This document shows positions 50,442 to 58,455 of a DNA stretch of 64,000 nucleotides, piece after piece. A program made the position numbers and the translations under genes. Below the pieces are notes generated by a model. It did not search any database, had not been told where the DNA came from, and worked only from the letters and a program-made list of their open reading frames with translations. Position 1 is the first letter of the stretch. Each line of letters begins with the position of its first letter. Origin of the DNA: Aquipuribacter sp. SD81 (lineage in GTDB: Bacteria > Actinomycetota > Actinomycetes > Actinomycetales > JBBAYJ01); contig NZ_JBBAYJ010000010.1 of assembly GCF_037153975.1 (NCBI RefSeq), positions 1 to 64,000 on the forward strand. The letters are read 5' to 3'.

Positions 50442-51214
50442 CAGGCCTGGTCCGCCGTGCGGCGACGGGCCAGGAGCAGCGCACCGCCGGCGAGCGCGAC
50501 GGCGCCGCCGGCCGCGAGCGCGACGCCGCCGGTGGTGGCCTGCGCCTCACCGGTCTGGACGCCGCCGGCCGGCATCTCGCCCATCTGCGAGGCCTGCAGC
50601 ACACCGCACAGGGCGGGGTCGGTGGCCTCACCCGGCAGCGACGGGTCGAGGTCGGACGCGCCGCGCTCGCCCTCGGAGTAGGCACCGTCGCCGTCGTGGT
50701 CGACGCCGTGGACCACGACGACGGCCTCACCGGACACGATGTCCTCGGCCACGTCGGCGCTGACCTCGACGTCGCCGCGGGAGTAGCTGATCTCCTCGCC
50801 CACACCGAAGCGGTCGACGGCCAGGCCCGAGTCGGGGGAGGTGTCGCCCTCGGTGGTGAGCGACACGACGATGCTGCCGTACGCCGGCGCACCCTCGGTC
50901 GTCGTGAGGAACCCGTCGCCGTCCGCGTCAGCGTCGGCGGTCGGGCACGCGTTCATGGAGTCCTCGCCGTAGTGGATGTGCGCGGCGTGGGGGGCGTCGG
51001 CGAGCAGGCCGGTGGACTCCAGCATGAAGCTGAGCGTCGTGCCGTCGACCTCGACCATCGCCTGGCCGACGCCGGGGGCGTCGTTGACGGGCACGGGCTG
51101 GAGGTCGGCCTGCGCCGAGCCGGACGCGGTGGAGGACGCGAGCGCCGGGGCGGCGGCGAGGACGAGGGCGGCACCGGCCACGGCGGGCACGGTGAGAAGT
51201 CGGACGCGGTTCAT
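50441..51214 (-). CDS. Secreted CHRD-like protein, probable sortase substrate
   Basis: A 257-residue exported protein with a signal peptide (LLTVPAVAGAALVLAAAPALA). The mature part resembles CHRD/superoxide-dismutase-like secreted domains: GQAMVEVDGTTLSFMLESTG, ADAPHAAHIHYGEDSMNACP and a Ca-binding-like DADADGDGFLTTTEG. The end carries QATTGG, a hydrophobic span (VALAAGGAVALAGGALLLA) and RRR, the layout of a sorting signal. It is immediately followed by a class F sortase. Start by ATG 51214. Its exact family is uncertain. Confidence 0.8.
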   Translation of the reverse strand: MNRVRLLTVPAVAGAALVLAAAPALASSTASGSAQADLQPVPVNDAPGVGQAMVEVDGTTLSFMLESTGLLADAPHAAHIHYGEDSMNACPTADADADGDGFLTTTEGAPAYGSIVVSLTTEGDTSPDSGLAVDRFGVGEEISYSRGDVEVSADVAEDIVSGEAVVVVHGVDHDGDGAYSEGERGASDLDPSLPGEATDPALCGVLQASQMGEMPAGGVQTGEAQATTGGVALAAGGAVALAGGALLLARRRTADQA

Positions 51215-51237
51215 GTCGGTTCCCTTCGGTCGACGAT

Positions 51238-51253
51238 CCCGCCTGACGGCGGG
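51238..51253 (-). terminator. Possible terminator after the siderophore operon
   Basis: CCCGCC pairs with GGCGGG around a TGAC tetraloop, about 75 bases beyond the last gene of the iron-uptake operon. It is short, so moderate support only. Confidence 0.35.
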
Positions 51254-51325
51254 CGGTCGGGAGGGGTACGGCAGGCTCGCGCGTCCGGATTGGTCGGGTC
51301 GGCCGGGTTTCCTCGTCGGACGGGG

Positions 51326-52288
51326 TCAGGGGGTGGCGAGGTTCTGCTCGAGCCACCACAGCTGGCGCTCCGCGCAGCCGGCGGGGTCGCGCAGGGAGCA
51401 GGTCGTGCACACGCGCTGCGCCCCCGTCTCCGGCGGGAAGCGCGCGTAGTACTCCCGCATCGCGTCGGTGAGGTGCTCCTCGGCGAGCGGCTCCGGCTCC
51501 GGGCGCTGGTAGGCGAGGCAGCAGCCGCCCTTCTGGCCCAGGTAGGCCCGGCCCCACGGCGTCGACACCGTGCGCACGTGCGGGCTCACCCGCCACGGCG
51601 CGCCGGGCGCCTGCAGCGCCGCCTGCAGCCGGTGCACCACCTCGTCGCGCACCGGCAGGTGGGGCTGGTAGAGCGTGGCCATGCCGACCTCGTCGGCCAC
51701 CTCGGCCCACAGGGCGCGGGCGCCGACCCGCGCGAGGCCGCGCGCGGCGTCGACGAGCGGGCGGACGGCGCGCACGAGGGAGTCGACGGTCCGGGTGACG
51801 AGCTCGTCCTCGTCGCGCACGAGCTCGACCCGGTGCTGGCCGGGCGGCACGGGCAGGCCCGCCAGCCGCGCCCACGGGTGCCCGGGCGTGACGAGCAGCG
51901 TGGCGCCGCGCACGTCGAGCCGGTCGGCCCAGCCGTCCGGGTCCTGCCGCCAGCGCAGGCCGTCACCGGCCTCCCCCACGGTGTCGGCGAGCAGCCCCGC
52001 GCCGCCCGCGGCGAGGACGAAGCCGACGACGTCGGCGACCCGCCCGGCCGTCCACGTCACCACCCACTTGGCGACCATCTGCGCCGTGCCGCCCTCGCGG
52101 GCGTGCACGGTGCGGTGCAGCCGCGCCAGGCCGCCGTCGAGCAGGGCGCCGTAGGAGGTCCAGCGGTGCGACGCGGCGCCCGGGCCGTCGTGGCGCGCGA
52201 GGTGGGCGTGCAGGTGCTCGGCGAGCCACGCCGTCGGGGTCGGCGCCTGCAGCAGGGGCGGCTCGGGCCGCTCGGGCGCGAGGGTCAC
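51326..52288 (-). CDS. FhuF-like siderophore-iron reductase
   Basis: A 320-residue cytoplasmic protein encoded last in a siderophore uptake operon. The C-terminal cysteine cluster GGCCLAYQ and, 40 residues later, VCTTCSLRDPAGC resembles the [2Fe-2S] site of FhuF-type reductases, which release iron from siderophores. The spacing between the CC pair and CxxC is much longer than the usual ten residues. The middle region (MVAKWVVTWTAGRVADVVGF) fits FhuF-like N-domains. GTG 52288 overlaps the ATPase stop. Confidence 0.82.
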   Translation of the reverse strand: MTLAPERPEPPLLQAPTPTAWLAEHLHAHLARHDGPGAASHRWTSYGALLDGGLARLHRTVHAREGGTAQMVAKWVVTWTAGRVADVVGFVLAAGGAGLLADTVGEAGDGLRWRQDPDGWADRLDVRGATLLVTPGHPWARLAGLPVPPGQHRVELVRDEDELVTRTVDSLVRAVRPLVDAARGLARVGARALWAEVADEVGMATLYQPHLPVRDEVVHRLQAALQAPGAPWRVSPHVRTVSTPWGRAYLGQKGGCCLAYQRPEPEPLAEEHLTDAMREYYARFPPETGAQRVCTTCSLRDPAGCAERQLWWLEQNLATP

Positions 52289-53256
52289 GGCGCGACCTCC
52301 GCGCCGCCGTGCGGCCCGGCCGGCTCCGGGGCGGGCGCACCGACCTCGGGCGCGAGCACCCGTCCGCCGCGCCGCCCGAGCGGCACGACCATCGGCGTGC
52401 CCGTGACGGGGTCGGGCACGACGCGCGCCCGCAGGCCGAACACGTCGGCGACGAGCTCCTCGGTGACGACGTCGGCGGGCGCTCCCTCCGCGACGACGCG
52501 ACCGTCCTTCATCGCGACGAGGTGGTGGCTGTAGCGCGCGGCCTGGTTGAGGTCGTGCAGGACGAGCACGACGGTGCGGCCCCGGGTCTCGTTCAGCTCG
52601 GCGAGCAGGTCGAGCACCTCCACCTGGTGGGCGAGGTCGAGGAACGTCGTCGGCTCGTCGAGCAGCATGAGGTCGGTGTCCTGCGCGAGGGCCATGGCGA
52701 TCCACACCCGCTGGCGCTGGCCGCCGGACAGCTCGTCGACGTGCCGGTCGACGAGGTCGGCGGTGCCGGTGGCGAGCAGCGCGCGCGCGACGGCGGCGTC
52801 GTCGTCGCGACCCCACGGCCGGGCCCACGAGCGGTGTGGGAAGCGGCCGCGGGCCACGAGGTCGGCGACGCCGATGCCGTCGGGCGCGACGGGCTGCTGG
52901 GGCAGGATGCCGAGGCGGCGCGCCACCTCGCGGGTCGGCATCCGCGCGATGTCCCCGCCGTCGAGCACCACCCGACCGGTCTCGGGCGGCAGCAGGCGCG
53001 CGAGGCCGCGCAGGAGGGTGGACTTGCCGCACGCGTTGGCGCCGACGACGCACGTCACGCGCCCGGTGGGGACCCGCACGTCGAGGCGCTCGACCACGCG
53101 CCGGCCGTCGTAGCCGAGGGAGAGCCCCTCGGCGGCGAGCCGCGCGTCGACGGGCACCGCCGGGGGCGCGGCCGCCGCCGGCGCCGCGGGGACGGTCGCG
53201 GCACGGAAGGCGCCGGAGGCCGCGGCGTCGGGTGCGACGGCGTGGAGGATGCTCAT
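52285..53256 (-). CDS. Siderophore/heme ABC importer ATPase
   Basis: A 323-residue FepC/FecE-type ATPase. Walker A is VVGANACGKST, Q-loop region LGILPQQPVAP, signature ELSGGQRQRVWIAMALAQ, Walker B LMLLDEPTTFLDL and switch VLHDLNQAARY. These are classic for iron-siderophore importers. The N-terminal 40 and C-terminal 50 residues are Ala/Pro-rich extensions. Its ATG directly abuts the TGA of the permease gene. It energises the two FecCD permeases encoded upstream. Confidence 0.93.
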   Translation of the reverse strand: MSILHAVAPDAAASGAFRAATVPAAPAAAAPPAVPVDARLAAEGLSLGYDGRRVVERLDVRVPTGRVTCVVGANACGKSTLLRGLARLLPPETGRVVLDGGDIARMPTREVARRLGILPQQPVAPDGIGVADLVARGRFPHRSWARPWGRDDDAAVARALLATGTADLVDRHVDELSGGQRQRVWIAMALAQDTDLMLLDEPTTFLDLAHQVEVLDLLAELNETRGRTVVLVLHDLNQAARYSHHLVAMKDGRVVAEGAPADVVTEELVADVFGLRARVVPDPVTGTPMVVPLGRRGGRVLAPEVGAPAPEPAGPHGGAEVAP

Positions 53257-54432
53257 TCAGCCGGTCCTTCCGAGTCGGTTGGCGCGGGTGAGGAGCCACA
53301 GCAGGTACGGGGCGCCCACCAGGCCGGTGACGATGCCGACGGGCAGCTCCGTGGGCGCGAGGGCCGTGCGCGCCACGAGGTCCGACAGCAGGACGAGCAG
53401 GGCGCCGGTGAGGGCGGCGGGGACAACCGTGAGGGGCGTCCCGACCAGGCGGCGCGCGACCGGGCCGGCCACGAAGGCGACGAAGGCGACGGGTCCCGCC
53501 ACGGCCGTCGCGACCGACACGCAGCCGAGGGCCACGACGACGAGCGCGGCCCTCGACGGCTCGACCCGCACGCCGACACCGCGCGCGGTGTCGTCGCCCA
53601 GCTGCAGCGTCCGCAGCGGGGAGGCGAGCACGAGCAGCAGGGGCACGAGCACCACCAGGGCGAGCGCCATGACGCGGACGTCGTCCCAGCCGCGGCCGTT
53701 GACCGAGCCCGTCAGCCACACGAACGCCCGCTGCGCGTCGGTGATCTCCGCCCGCGTCAGCAGGTAGCTCGTGACGGCGTTGAGCATGGCCGCGACGGCG
53801 ATGCCGACGAGCACCAGGCGGTACGCGGACAGCCCCCGCCGCCACGCGAGCAGGTAGATGGCGGTCGTGGCGAGCAGGCCGCCCACGAAGGCCGCGGGGG
53901 TGAGGAGCGCCTGGTCGACCTGCACCCCGAAGGCGGTGCCCGCGACGAGGACGCCGACGGCGGCCACCGTGGACCCCGCGCTGACGCCGATGACGTCGGG
54001 GCTCGCGAGCGGGTTGCGCGCGAGGCTCTGGAAGACGATGCCGCCGAGCCCGAAGGCCGCGCCCACGAGGACCGCCGTCACCGCCCGCGGCAGGCGCAGC
54101 GTGCCGACGACGAAGGCGGCGTCGTCCCCGCCGCGCCCCACGAGCGCGAGGGCGACCTCGCGCAGCGGGAGGGCGAACTCGCCGACGACCAGGGACGCCG
54201 CGAAGGTGACGACGCAGCCGAGCAGCAGCAGCAGCCCCACCACGACCGCACGGGCGCGGCCCGTGGTCCGGCCCCGCCGCACGGCGGCCACGACGGCCGC
54301 GAGCTGCTCGGGGCCCGGCGTCGTGGTCGACGGGCTCGTCGGCCCGGTCCCCGGCGCGACCGCCGGCGCCGTCCGGACGGAGGCGTGGCGAGAGGTCGTG
54401 GCGGTGGTGGTGGTCGAGGTGGTGGTCGTCAC
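53257..54432 (-). CDS. FecCD-type siderophore permease
   Basis: A 391-residue permease of the BtuC/FecCD family. A Thr-rich N-terminus is followed by about ten helices. Family motifs are RLPRAVTAVLVGAAFGLGGIVFQSLARNPLASPDVIG (here shown across the second helix), GAMLN-like AAMLNAVTSYLL, and GPVAFVAFVAGPVARRLVG near the end. It forms the heterodimeric channel with its upstream paralogue. GTG 54432 starts 11 bases after the upstream gene's stop region. Confidence 0.92.
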   Translation of the reverse strand: MTTTTSTTTTATTSRHASVRTAPAVAPGTGPTSPSTTTPGPEQLAAVVAAVRRGRTTGRARAVVVGLLLLLGCVVTFAASLVVGEFALPLREVALALVGRGGDDAAFVVGTLRLPRAVTAVLVGAAFGLGGIVFQSLARNPLASPDVIGVSAGSTVAAVGVLVAGTAFGVQVDQALLTPAAFVGGLLATTAIYLLAWRRGLSAYRLVLVGIAVAAMLNAVTSYLLTRAEITDAQRAFVWLTGSVNGRGWDDVRVMALALVVLVPLLLVLASPLRTLQLGDDTARGVGVRVEPSRAALVVVALGCVSVATAVAGPVAFVAFVAGPVARRLVGTPLTVVPAALTGALLVLLSDLVARTALAPTELPVGIVTGLVGAPYLLWLLTRANRLGRTG

Positions 54433-54442
54433 GTCGGGCCCC

Positions 54443-55522
54443 TCAGACCTGGGCCAGCGTGCGACGGCGGACGAGGGCGATGAACACGGGCGCGCCGACG
54501 ACGGCGGTGACGATGCCGACCTGCAGCTCGCCCGGGCGGGCCACGACGCGCCCCAGCACGTCGGCGGCCAGCAGCAGCACCGGCGCGAGCACGGCCGAGT
54601 ACGCGAGCACCCAGCGGTGGTCGGGCCCGGTGAGCGCGCGGGCGACGTGGGGGACGGTGAGCCCGACGAAGGCGATCGGCCCGGCGGCGGCGGTGGCGGC
54701 ACCGACGAGCAGCACGACCGAGAGCGCGGCCGCGACCCGGGTGAGGCCGACGCGCGCGCCGAGGGACCGGGCGACGTCGTCGCCGAGGGCGAGGGCGTTG
54801 AGCGCCCGCCCCGACGCGAGCGCGAGCACCGCGCCGACCGCGAGGAACGGGGCGACCTGCGCCGCGACCGACAGGTCGCGACCGGCCACGTGCCCGACCG
54901 CCCAGAAGCGGTACTGGTCGAGCGTCGCGCTGTCGAGCAGCAGGAGCGTCGTCGTCACCGACACGAGGAACGCCGTCACGGCGGCGCCGGCGAGGGCGAG
55001 CGCGACGGGGGTCGCGCCGCTGCGGCCGGTCGAGCCGAGTGCGTACACCACGGCGGAGGCCACCGCGGCGCCGGCGAGGGCGAGCCACACCTGCGCGCCG
55101 AGGGTCGAGACGCCCACGGTGATGCCGACGACGACGGCGAGCGCCGCCCCGGCGGACACCCCGAGGATCCCGGGGTCGGCGAGCGGGTTGCGGGTCAGCC
55201 CCTGCATGACGGCACCGGCGAGCCCGAGACCGAGGCCGACGAGCAGCGCGACGAGGGTCCTCGGCACGCGCAGCGACACGACGACGACGTGGTCCTCCTG
55301 CCCCGGGTCGAAGGCCGTGAGCGCGGCGACGACGTCCGGGAGGGCGACGGGCCTGGACCCCACGGCGAGGCTCAGCAGGCACAGCAGGCCGAGGCCGGCG
55401 ACGGCGAGGAGGAGCCCGACGAGGCGGGACGGCGCCGAGGCGAGGGCACTGCGTCGTGCCGCGGGACGGGTCGGCGGCGAGGGCGCGCCGTCGCGCGCCT
55501 GTACCGTCGACGCCGTCGCCAT
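54443..55522 (-). CDS. FecCD-type siderophore permease
   Basis: A 359-residue BtuC/FecCD permease, first gene of the iron-uptake operon. Motifs include SLRVPRTLVALLVG, GAVMQGLTRNPLADPGILG, VSAGAALAVV and GPIAFVGLTVPHVARALTG, with ten predicted helices. ATG 55522 has GGAGG five bases upstream and is preferred to GTG 55528. An IdeR/DtxR box lies 40 bases upstream, so transcription should rise under iron limitation. No substrate-binding protein gene is in the operon. Confidence 0.92.
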   Translation of the reverse strand: MATASTVQARDGAPSPPTRPAARRSALASAPSRLVGLLLAVAGLGLLCLLSLAVGSRPVALPDVVAALTAFDPGQEDHVVVVSLRVPRTLVALLVGLGLGLAGAVMQGLTRNPLADPGILGVSAGAALAVVVGITVGVSTLGAQVWLALAGAAVASAVVYALGSTGRSGATPVALALAGAAVTAFLVSVTTTLLLLDSATLDQYRFWAVGHVAGRDLSVAAQVAPFLAVGAVLALASGRALNALALGDDVARSLGARVGLTRVAAALSVVLLVGAATAAAGPIAFVGLTVPHVARALTGPDHRWVLAYSAVLAPVLLLAADVLGRVVARPGELQVGIVTAVVGAPVFIALVRRRTLAQV

Positions 55523-55561
55523 ACCCACCTCCCGGGAATATCGGGGCGCTGCCGTGCCGTT

Positions 55562-55580
55562 ATTGGTGAGGCTAACCTAA
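55562..55580. promoter_or_regulatory. IdeR/DtxR iron box
   Basis: ATTGGTGAGGCTAACCTAA matches 16 of 19 positions of the consensus TTAGGTTAGGCTAACCTAA. It lies between the divergent siderophore operon and the dtxR/ideR gene and could control both. Confidence 0.85.
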
Positions 55581-55692
55581 TACGAGGGGGCTCAGGCGCG
55601 TCAGGCCCGTCCCGGCCGACCGTCCGGGCCACCGGAGACCCCCACCGGAAGGCACGACGATGCGGACCGCCCCGGCACGGCAGAATGAGGCC

Positions 55693-56373
55693 GTGAGCCA
55701 CGACCTCATCGACACCACGGAGATGTACCTGCGGGTCGTGCTCGAGATGGAGGAGGACGGCGTCGTCCCCATGCGGGCGCGCATCGTCGAGGCGCTCGGG
55801 CACTCCGGGCCGACGGTGTCCCAGACGGTCGCCCGTATGCACCGCGACGGGCTCGTGGACCTCACCGACGACCGGCGGCTGCAGCTCACCGAGGAGGGCC
55901 GCCGCATCGCCACCGCCGTGCTGCGCAAGCACCGCCTCGTCGAGCGGCTGCTCGTCGACGTGATCGGCCTGGAGCTCGACCACGCCCACGAGGAGGCGTG
56001 CCGCTGGGAGCACGTCGTGTCCGACCGCGTCGAGGAGCGGCTCGTCGACCTGCTGGGGGACCCGAGCACGTCGCCGTTCGGCAACCCCATCCCGACGGCC
56101 GCGGACGGCACGCACCCGCTCGGCCCGGCCGACGGGCAGCTCCCGCTCAGCAGCGTGACGAGCCCGGGCCGCTTCCGCCTCGTGCGGCTCGGCGAGCCCG
56201 CGCAGAGCCCCCGAGCGCTGCTGGTCGCCCTCGTCCGGGCGGGCGTCGTGGCCGGCGCCGAGATCGACGTGACCCCCGAGGACGGCGCGCACCTCGTGGC
56301 CGCCCCCGGCGGCTACCCCGTGCGCCTCGACGAGCCGCCGAGCCGGCACGTGCTCGTCCAGTCCCTGGCCTGA
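55693..56373 (+). CDS. ideR: Iron-dependent repressor, DtxR/IdeR family
   Basis: A 226-residue metal-dependent repressor, the length of DtxR. The winged helix reads LIDTTEMYLRVVLEMEEDG and GHSGPTVSQTVARMHRDGLV. The metal-binding and dimer region RKHRLVERLL (His, Glu), DHAHEEACRWEHVVSD (His, Cys, Glu, His) keeps the known ligands. An SH3-like domain ends the protein. GTG 55693 is chosen because it gives the family start SHDLIDTTEMYLR. A TANNNT-like cagaat six bases upstream suggests a leaderless mRNA. With Fe2+ it would repress the divergent operon through the iron box. Confidence 0.93.
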   Translation: MSHDLIDTTEMYLRVVLEMEEDGVVPMRARIVEALGHSGPTVSQTVARMHRDGLVDLTDDRRLQLTEEGRRIATAVLRKHRLVERLLVDVIGLELDHAHEEACRWEHVVSDRVEERLVDLLGDPSTSPFGNPIPTAADGTHPLGPADGQLPLSSVTSPGRFRLVRLGEPAQSPRALLVALVRAGVVAGAEIDVTPEDGAHLVAAPGGYPVRLDEPPSRHVLVQSLA

Positions 56374-56419
56374 ACGAGGTCCTCCGGCGACACGGCGGGC
56401 GCGGCGGCGGGCGCGGCGG

Positions 56420-56441
56420 GCTCGCGTCCGCTGGCGCGAGC
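56420..56441 (+). terminator. Possible terminator after ideR
   Basis: GCTCGCG pairs with CGCGAGC around an eight-base loop, about 50 bases beyond the ideR stop. Confidence 0.35.
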
Positions 56442-56467
56442 GCGTCAGCGGCGTACCGTCGCGGGCC

Positions 56468-57340
56468 ATGACCCCCACCTCCCGTCGCTCGCGCGACGCC
56501 GCCGACGACCTGCGGGACACCGCGGAGGACGTCAAGGACTCCGACGAGGTCGACACCCTCCAGCGCGTGGGCCGCTACGGCTACGTCGTCTACGGCGTCT
56601 TCCACATCGCCCTCGGCGTCCTCGCCTTCAACCTCGCCTTCCGCGGCGGCGGCGACACCTCCACGAGCGGCGCGCTGCGCAGCCTCGCGCAGCAGCCGTT
56701 CGGCCTCGTCGTCATCTGGCTCATCGCCATCGGCCTCGCCCTCCTCGTGCTCTGGCAGCTCCTCGAGGCGGTGCTGGACCCCGACGACGCGGGCACGAAG
56801 GACCGGCTCAAGGCCGCCGGGCGGGCCGTGGGCTACGGCATCGTCGCGGTCGCCGCCTTCTCGATCGCGATCGGTGGCGGCTCGGGCGGCGGCTCGGGCG
56901 GCGGGTCGTCGGAGGAGACCCTGACGGCGCGGCTGCTGGCGCTGCCGTTCGGGCAGGTGCTCGTGGGGCTCGTGGGCGTCGGCGTCCTCGTCGTCGCGGG
57001 CTACCACGTGTACAAGGGCGTCACGCGCAAGTACATGCAGGACGTGGAGACCCTCGACCTGTCGCACCGTGCGCGCCAGGTCGTCGACTACAGCGGCCGC
57101 ATCGGCTACCCGGCGAAGGGCGTCGCCTACGGGACGATCGGCGTGCTGTTCCTCCTCGCGGCGCTGCGATCGAGCAGCGAGGAGGCGGGTGGTCTGGACG
57201 AGGGCCTGCAGACGCTGCTCGGCATGCCCTTCGGGCCGTACCTCGTCGGCGCGATCGGCATCGGCTTCGCGCTGTTCGGGGTGTACTGCCTCGCGCGGGC
57301 CCGCAGCGCCGGCGACGCGACCGGCTTCGTCGGCCGCTGA
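56468..57340 (+). CDS. DUF1206 membrane protein
   Basis: A 290-residue protein built of three similar two-helix units, each opening with a Gly/Tyr-rich RxGYxxxGxxxxxxG pattern: VGRYGYVVYGVFHIALGVLA (about 33), AAGRAVGYGIVAVAAFSIAI (about 115) and SGRIGYPAKGVAYGTIGVLF (about 205). This is the DUF1206 family. A Gly/Ser-rich loop follows the third helix. The N-terminus is charged and cytoplasmic. Function unknown; members are often stress-associated. A large nested hairpin follows the stop. Confidence 0.9.
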   Translation: MTPTSRRSRDAADDLRDTAEDVKDSDEVDTLQRVGRYGYVVYGVFHIALGVLAFNLAFRGGGDTSTSGALRSLAQQPFGLVVIWLIAIGLALLVLWQLLEAVLDPDDAGTKDRLKAAGRAVGYGIVAVAAFSIAIGGGSGGGSGGGSSEETLTARLLALPFGQVLVGLVGVGVLVVAGYHVYKGVTRKYMQDVETLDLSHRARQVVDYSGRIGYPAKGVAYGTIGVLFLLAALRSSSEEAGGLDEGLQTLLGMPFGPYLVGAIGIGFALFGVYCLARARSAGDATGFVGR

Positions 57341-57415
57341 CCCCGCGCGGTCGTGGGACCGCGCGGCGCTCCGCCGCGCGGCGGACGTGCCGGGGGTCCC
57401 ACGACCGGCGCGGGG
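57341..57415. terminator. Nested bidirectional terminator
   Basis: An outer stem pairs CCCCGCGCGGTCGTGGGACC with GGTCCCACGACCGGCGCGGGG (one bulged G). It encloses a second hairpin GCGCGGCG-CTC-CGCCGCGC. It fills the gap between two convergent genes. Confidence 0.8.
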
Positions 57416-57419
57416 ACGC

Positions 57420-58340
57420 TCAGGTGCGCCGGACGACGGCGACGGCGACGGGGCTGCGGTGCAGCAGGGTCTGGCTCGTCGAGCCGAGCAGGAGCCCGCC
57501 GAAGCCGCCGCGCCCGCGCGAGCCGACGACGACCAGCCGCGCCCCCGCGGCCTCGCGCAGCAGCACCGGGGCCGGCCGGCCCCGTTCCACCACGCGCGTG
57601 ACGGCGACGTCCGGGTAGGCCTCGGCCCAGCCGGCGAGCGTCTCCGACACCATGCGCACCGCCGCCTCCTGCAGGACGGGCCCGGTCGGCACGGGGTCGG
57701 CGAGCTCCGGGGCCCCGATCCACAGCTCGTCCCAGGCGAGGACGGCGTGGAGCGGGCAGCCGTGGCGGTGCGCCTCCGCGAAGGCGAAGCCGACCGCCGC
57801 GCTCGCCTCGCCGGAGCCGTCGACGCCGACCACGACCGGGGCGTCCGGCCCCGGGTCCCGGTGCTCGGCGCCGCGCACGACCACGACGGGACACGAGGCG
57901 TGCGCGCTGACGGGCACGCCGACGGAGCCCAGCAGCAGGCCCGTGAGCCCGCCGTGGTCGCGGGAGCCGACCACGACGAGCGAGGCCCGGCGCGACTCCT
58001 CGCGCAGCGCACCCGCCGCCGCACCCAGGTGCAGCCGGCCCTCGACCGAGATGCCGCTGTCCGCCCCCAGCAGACCCTCGACGTAGCCGACCGCGGTGTC
58101 GAGGACCGCCTGCGCGGCGGACGCCGCCCCCACGTCGGCGCCCTGCGCGGCCAGCTCGATGCGCAGCGCGCTCGACCCGCCGCCGTAGGCGTGCACGAGA
58201 CGCAGGTCGCGCCCGGTGCCGCGGGCGTGCGCCACGGCCCAGTCGACGGCCCGGTACGACTCCTGCGAGCCGTCGACCCCGACCACGACGGGGGCGAGGG
58301 CGAGACCGGCGCGGGGTGCCTGCTGGCTGCCGACCGTCAC
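57420..58340 (-). CDS. Tandem universal stress protein, second copy
   Basis: A 306-residue protein of two UspA domains. Each has the VVVGVDGS start and an ATP-binding loop: GSRDHGGLTGLLLGSVG with CPVVVV, and GSRGRGGFGGLLLGSTS near the end. It is distinct in sequence from the USP at 37946 but has the same build. GTG 58340 follows GGAGG by about eight bases. A DosR-like box at 58414-58433 lies 74 bases upstream, suggesting induction in low oxygen. Confidence 0.92.
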   Translation of the reverse strand: MTVGSQQAPRAGLALAPVVVGVDGSQESYRAVDWAVAHARGTGRDLRLVHAYGGGSSALRIELAAQGADVGAASAAQAVLDTAVGYVEGLLGADSGISVEGRLHLGAAAGALREESRRASLVVVGSRDHGGLTGLLLGSVGVPVSAHASCPVVVVRGAEHRDPGPDAPVVVGVDGSGEASAAVGFAFAEAHRHGCPLHAVLAWDELWIGAPELADPVPTGPVLQEAAVRMVSETLAGWAEAYPDVAVTRVVERGRPAPVLLREAAGARLVVVGSRGRGGFGGLLLGSTSQTLLHRSPVAVAVVRRT

Positions 58341-58413
58341 GAGGACCACCTCCCTGTGCGCGTCGACCGCGGTGGTCGCGCACGTCCAGCCTCCTGCCGG
58401 ACCGGCTCGCCGC

Positions 58414-58433
58414 GTCGGGACGTTGGTCCCGAC
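58414..58433. promoter_or_regulatory. DosR/DevR-like box upstream of the second USP
   Basis: gtCGGGACGTTGGTCCCGac is an inverted repeat (TCGGGAC / GTCCCGA) matching 16 of 20 positions of the DosR consensus TTSGGGACTWWAGTCCCSAA. It is 74 bases upstream of the USP start, a typical operator distance. Confidence 0.6.
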
Positions 58434-58455
58434 GGGCGGGGCCCTGCGCGGGTGG

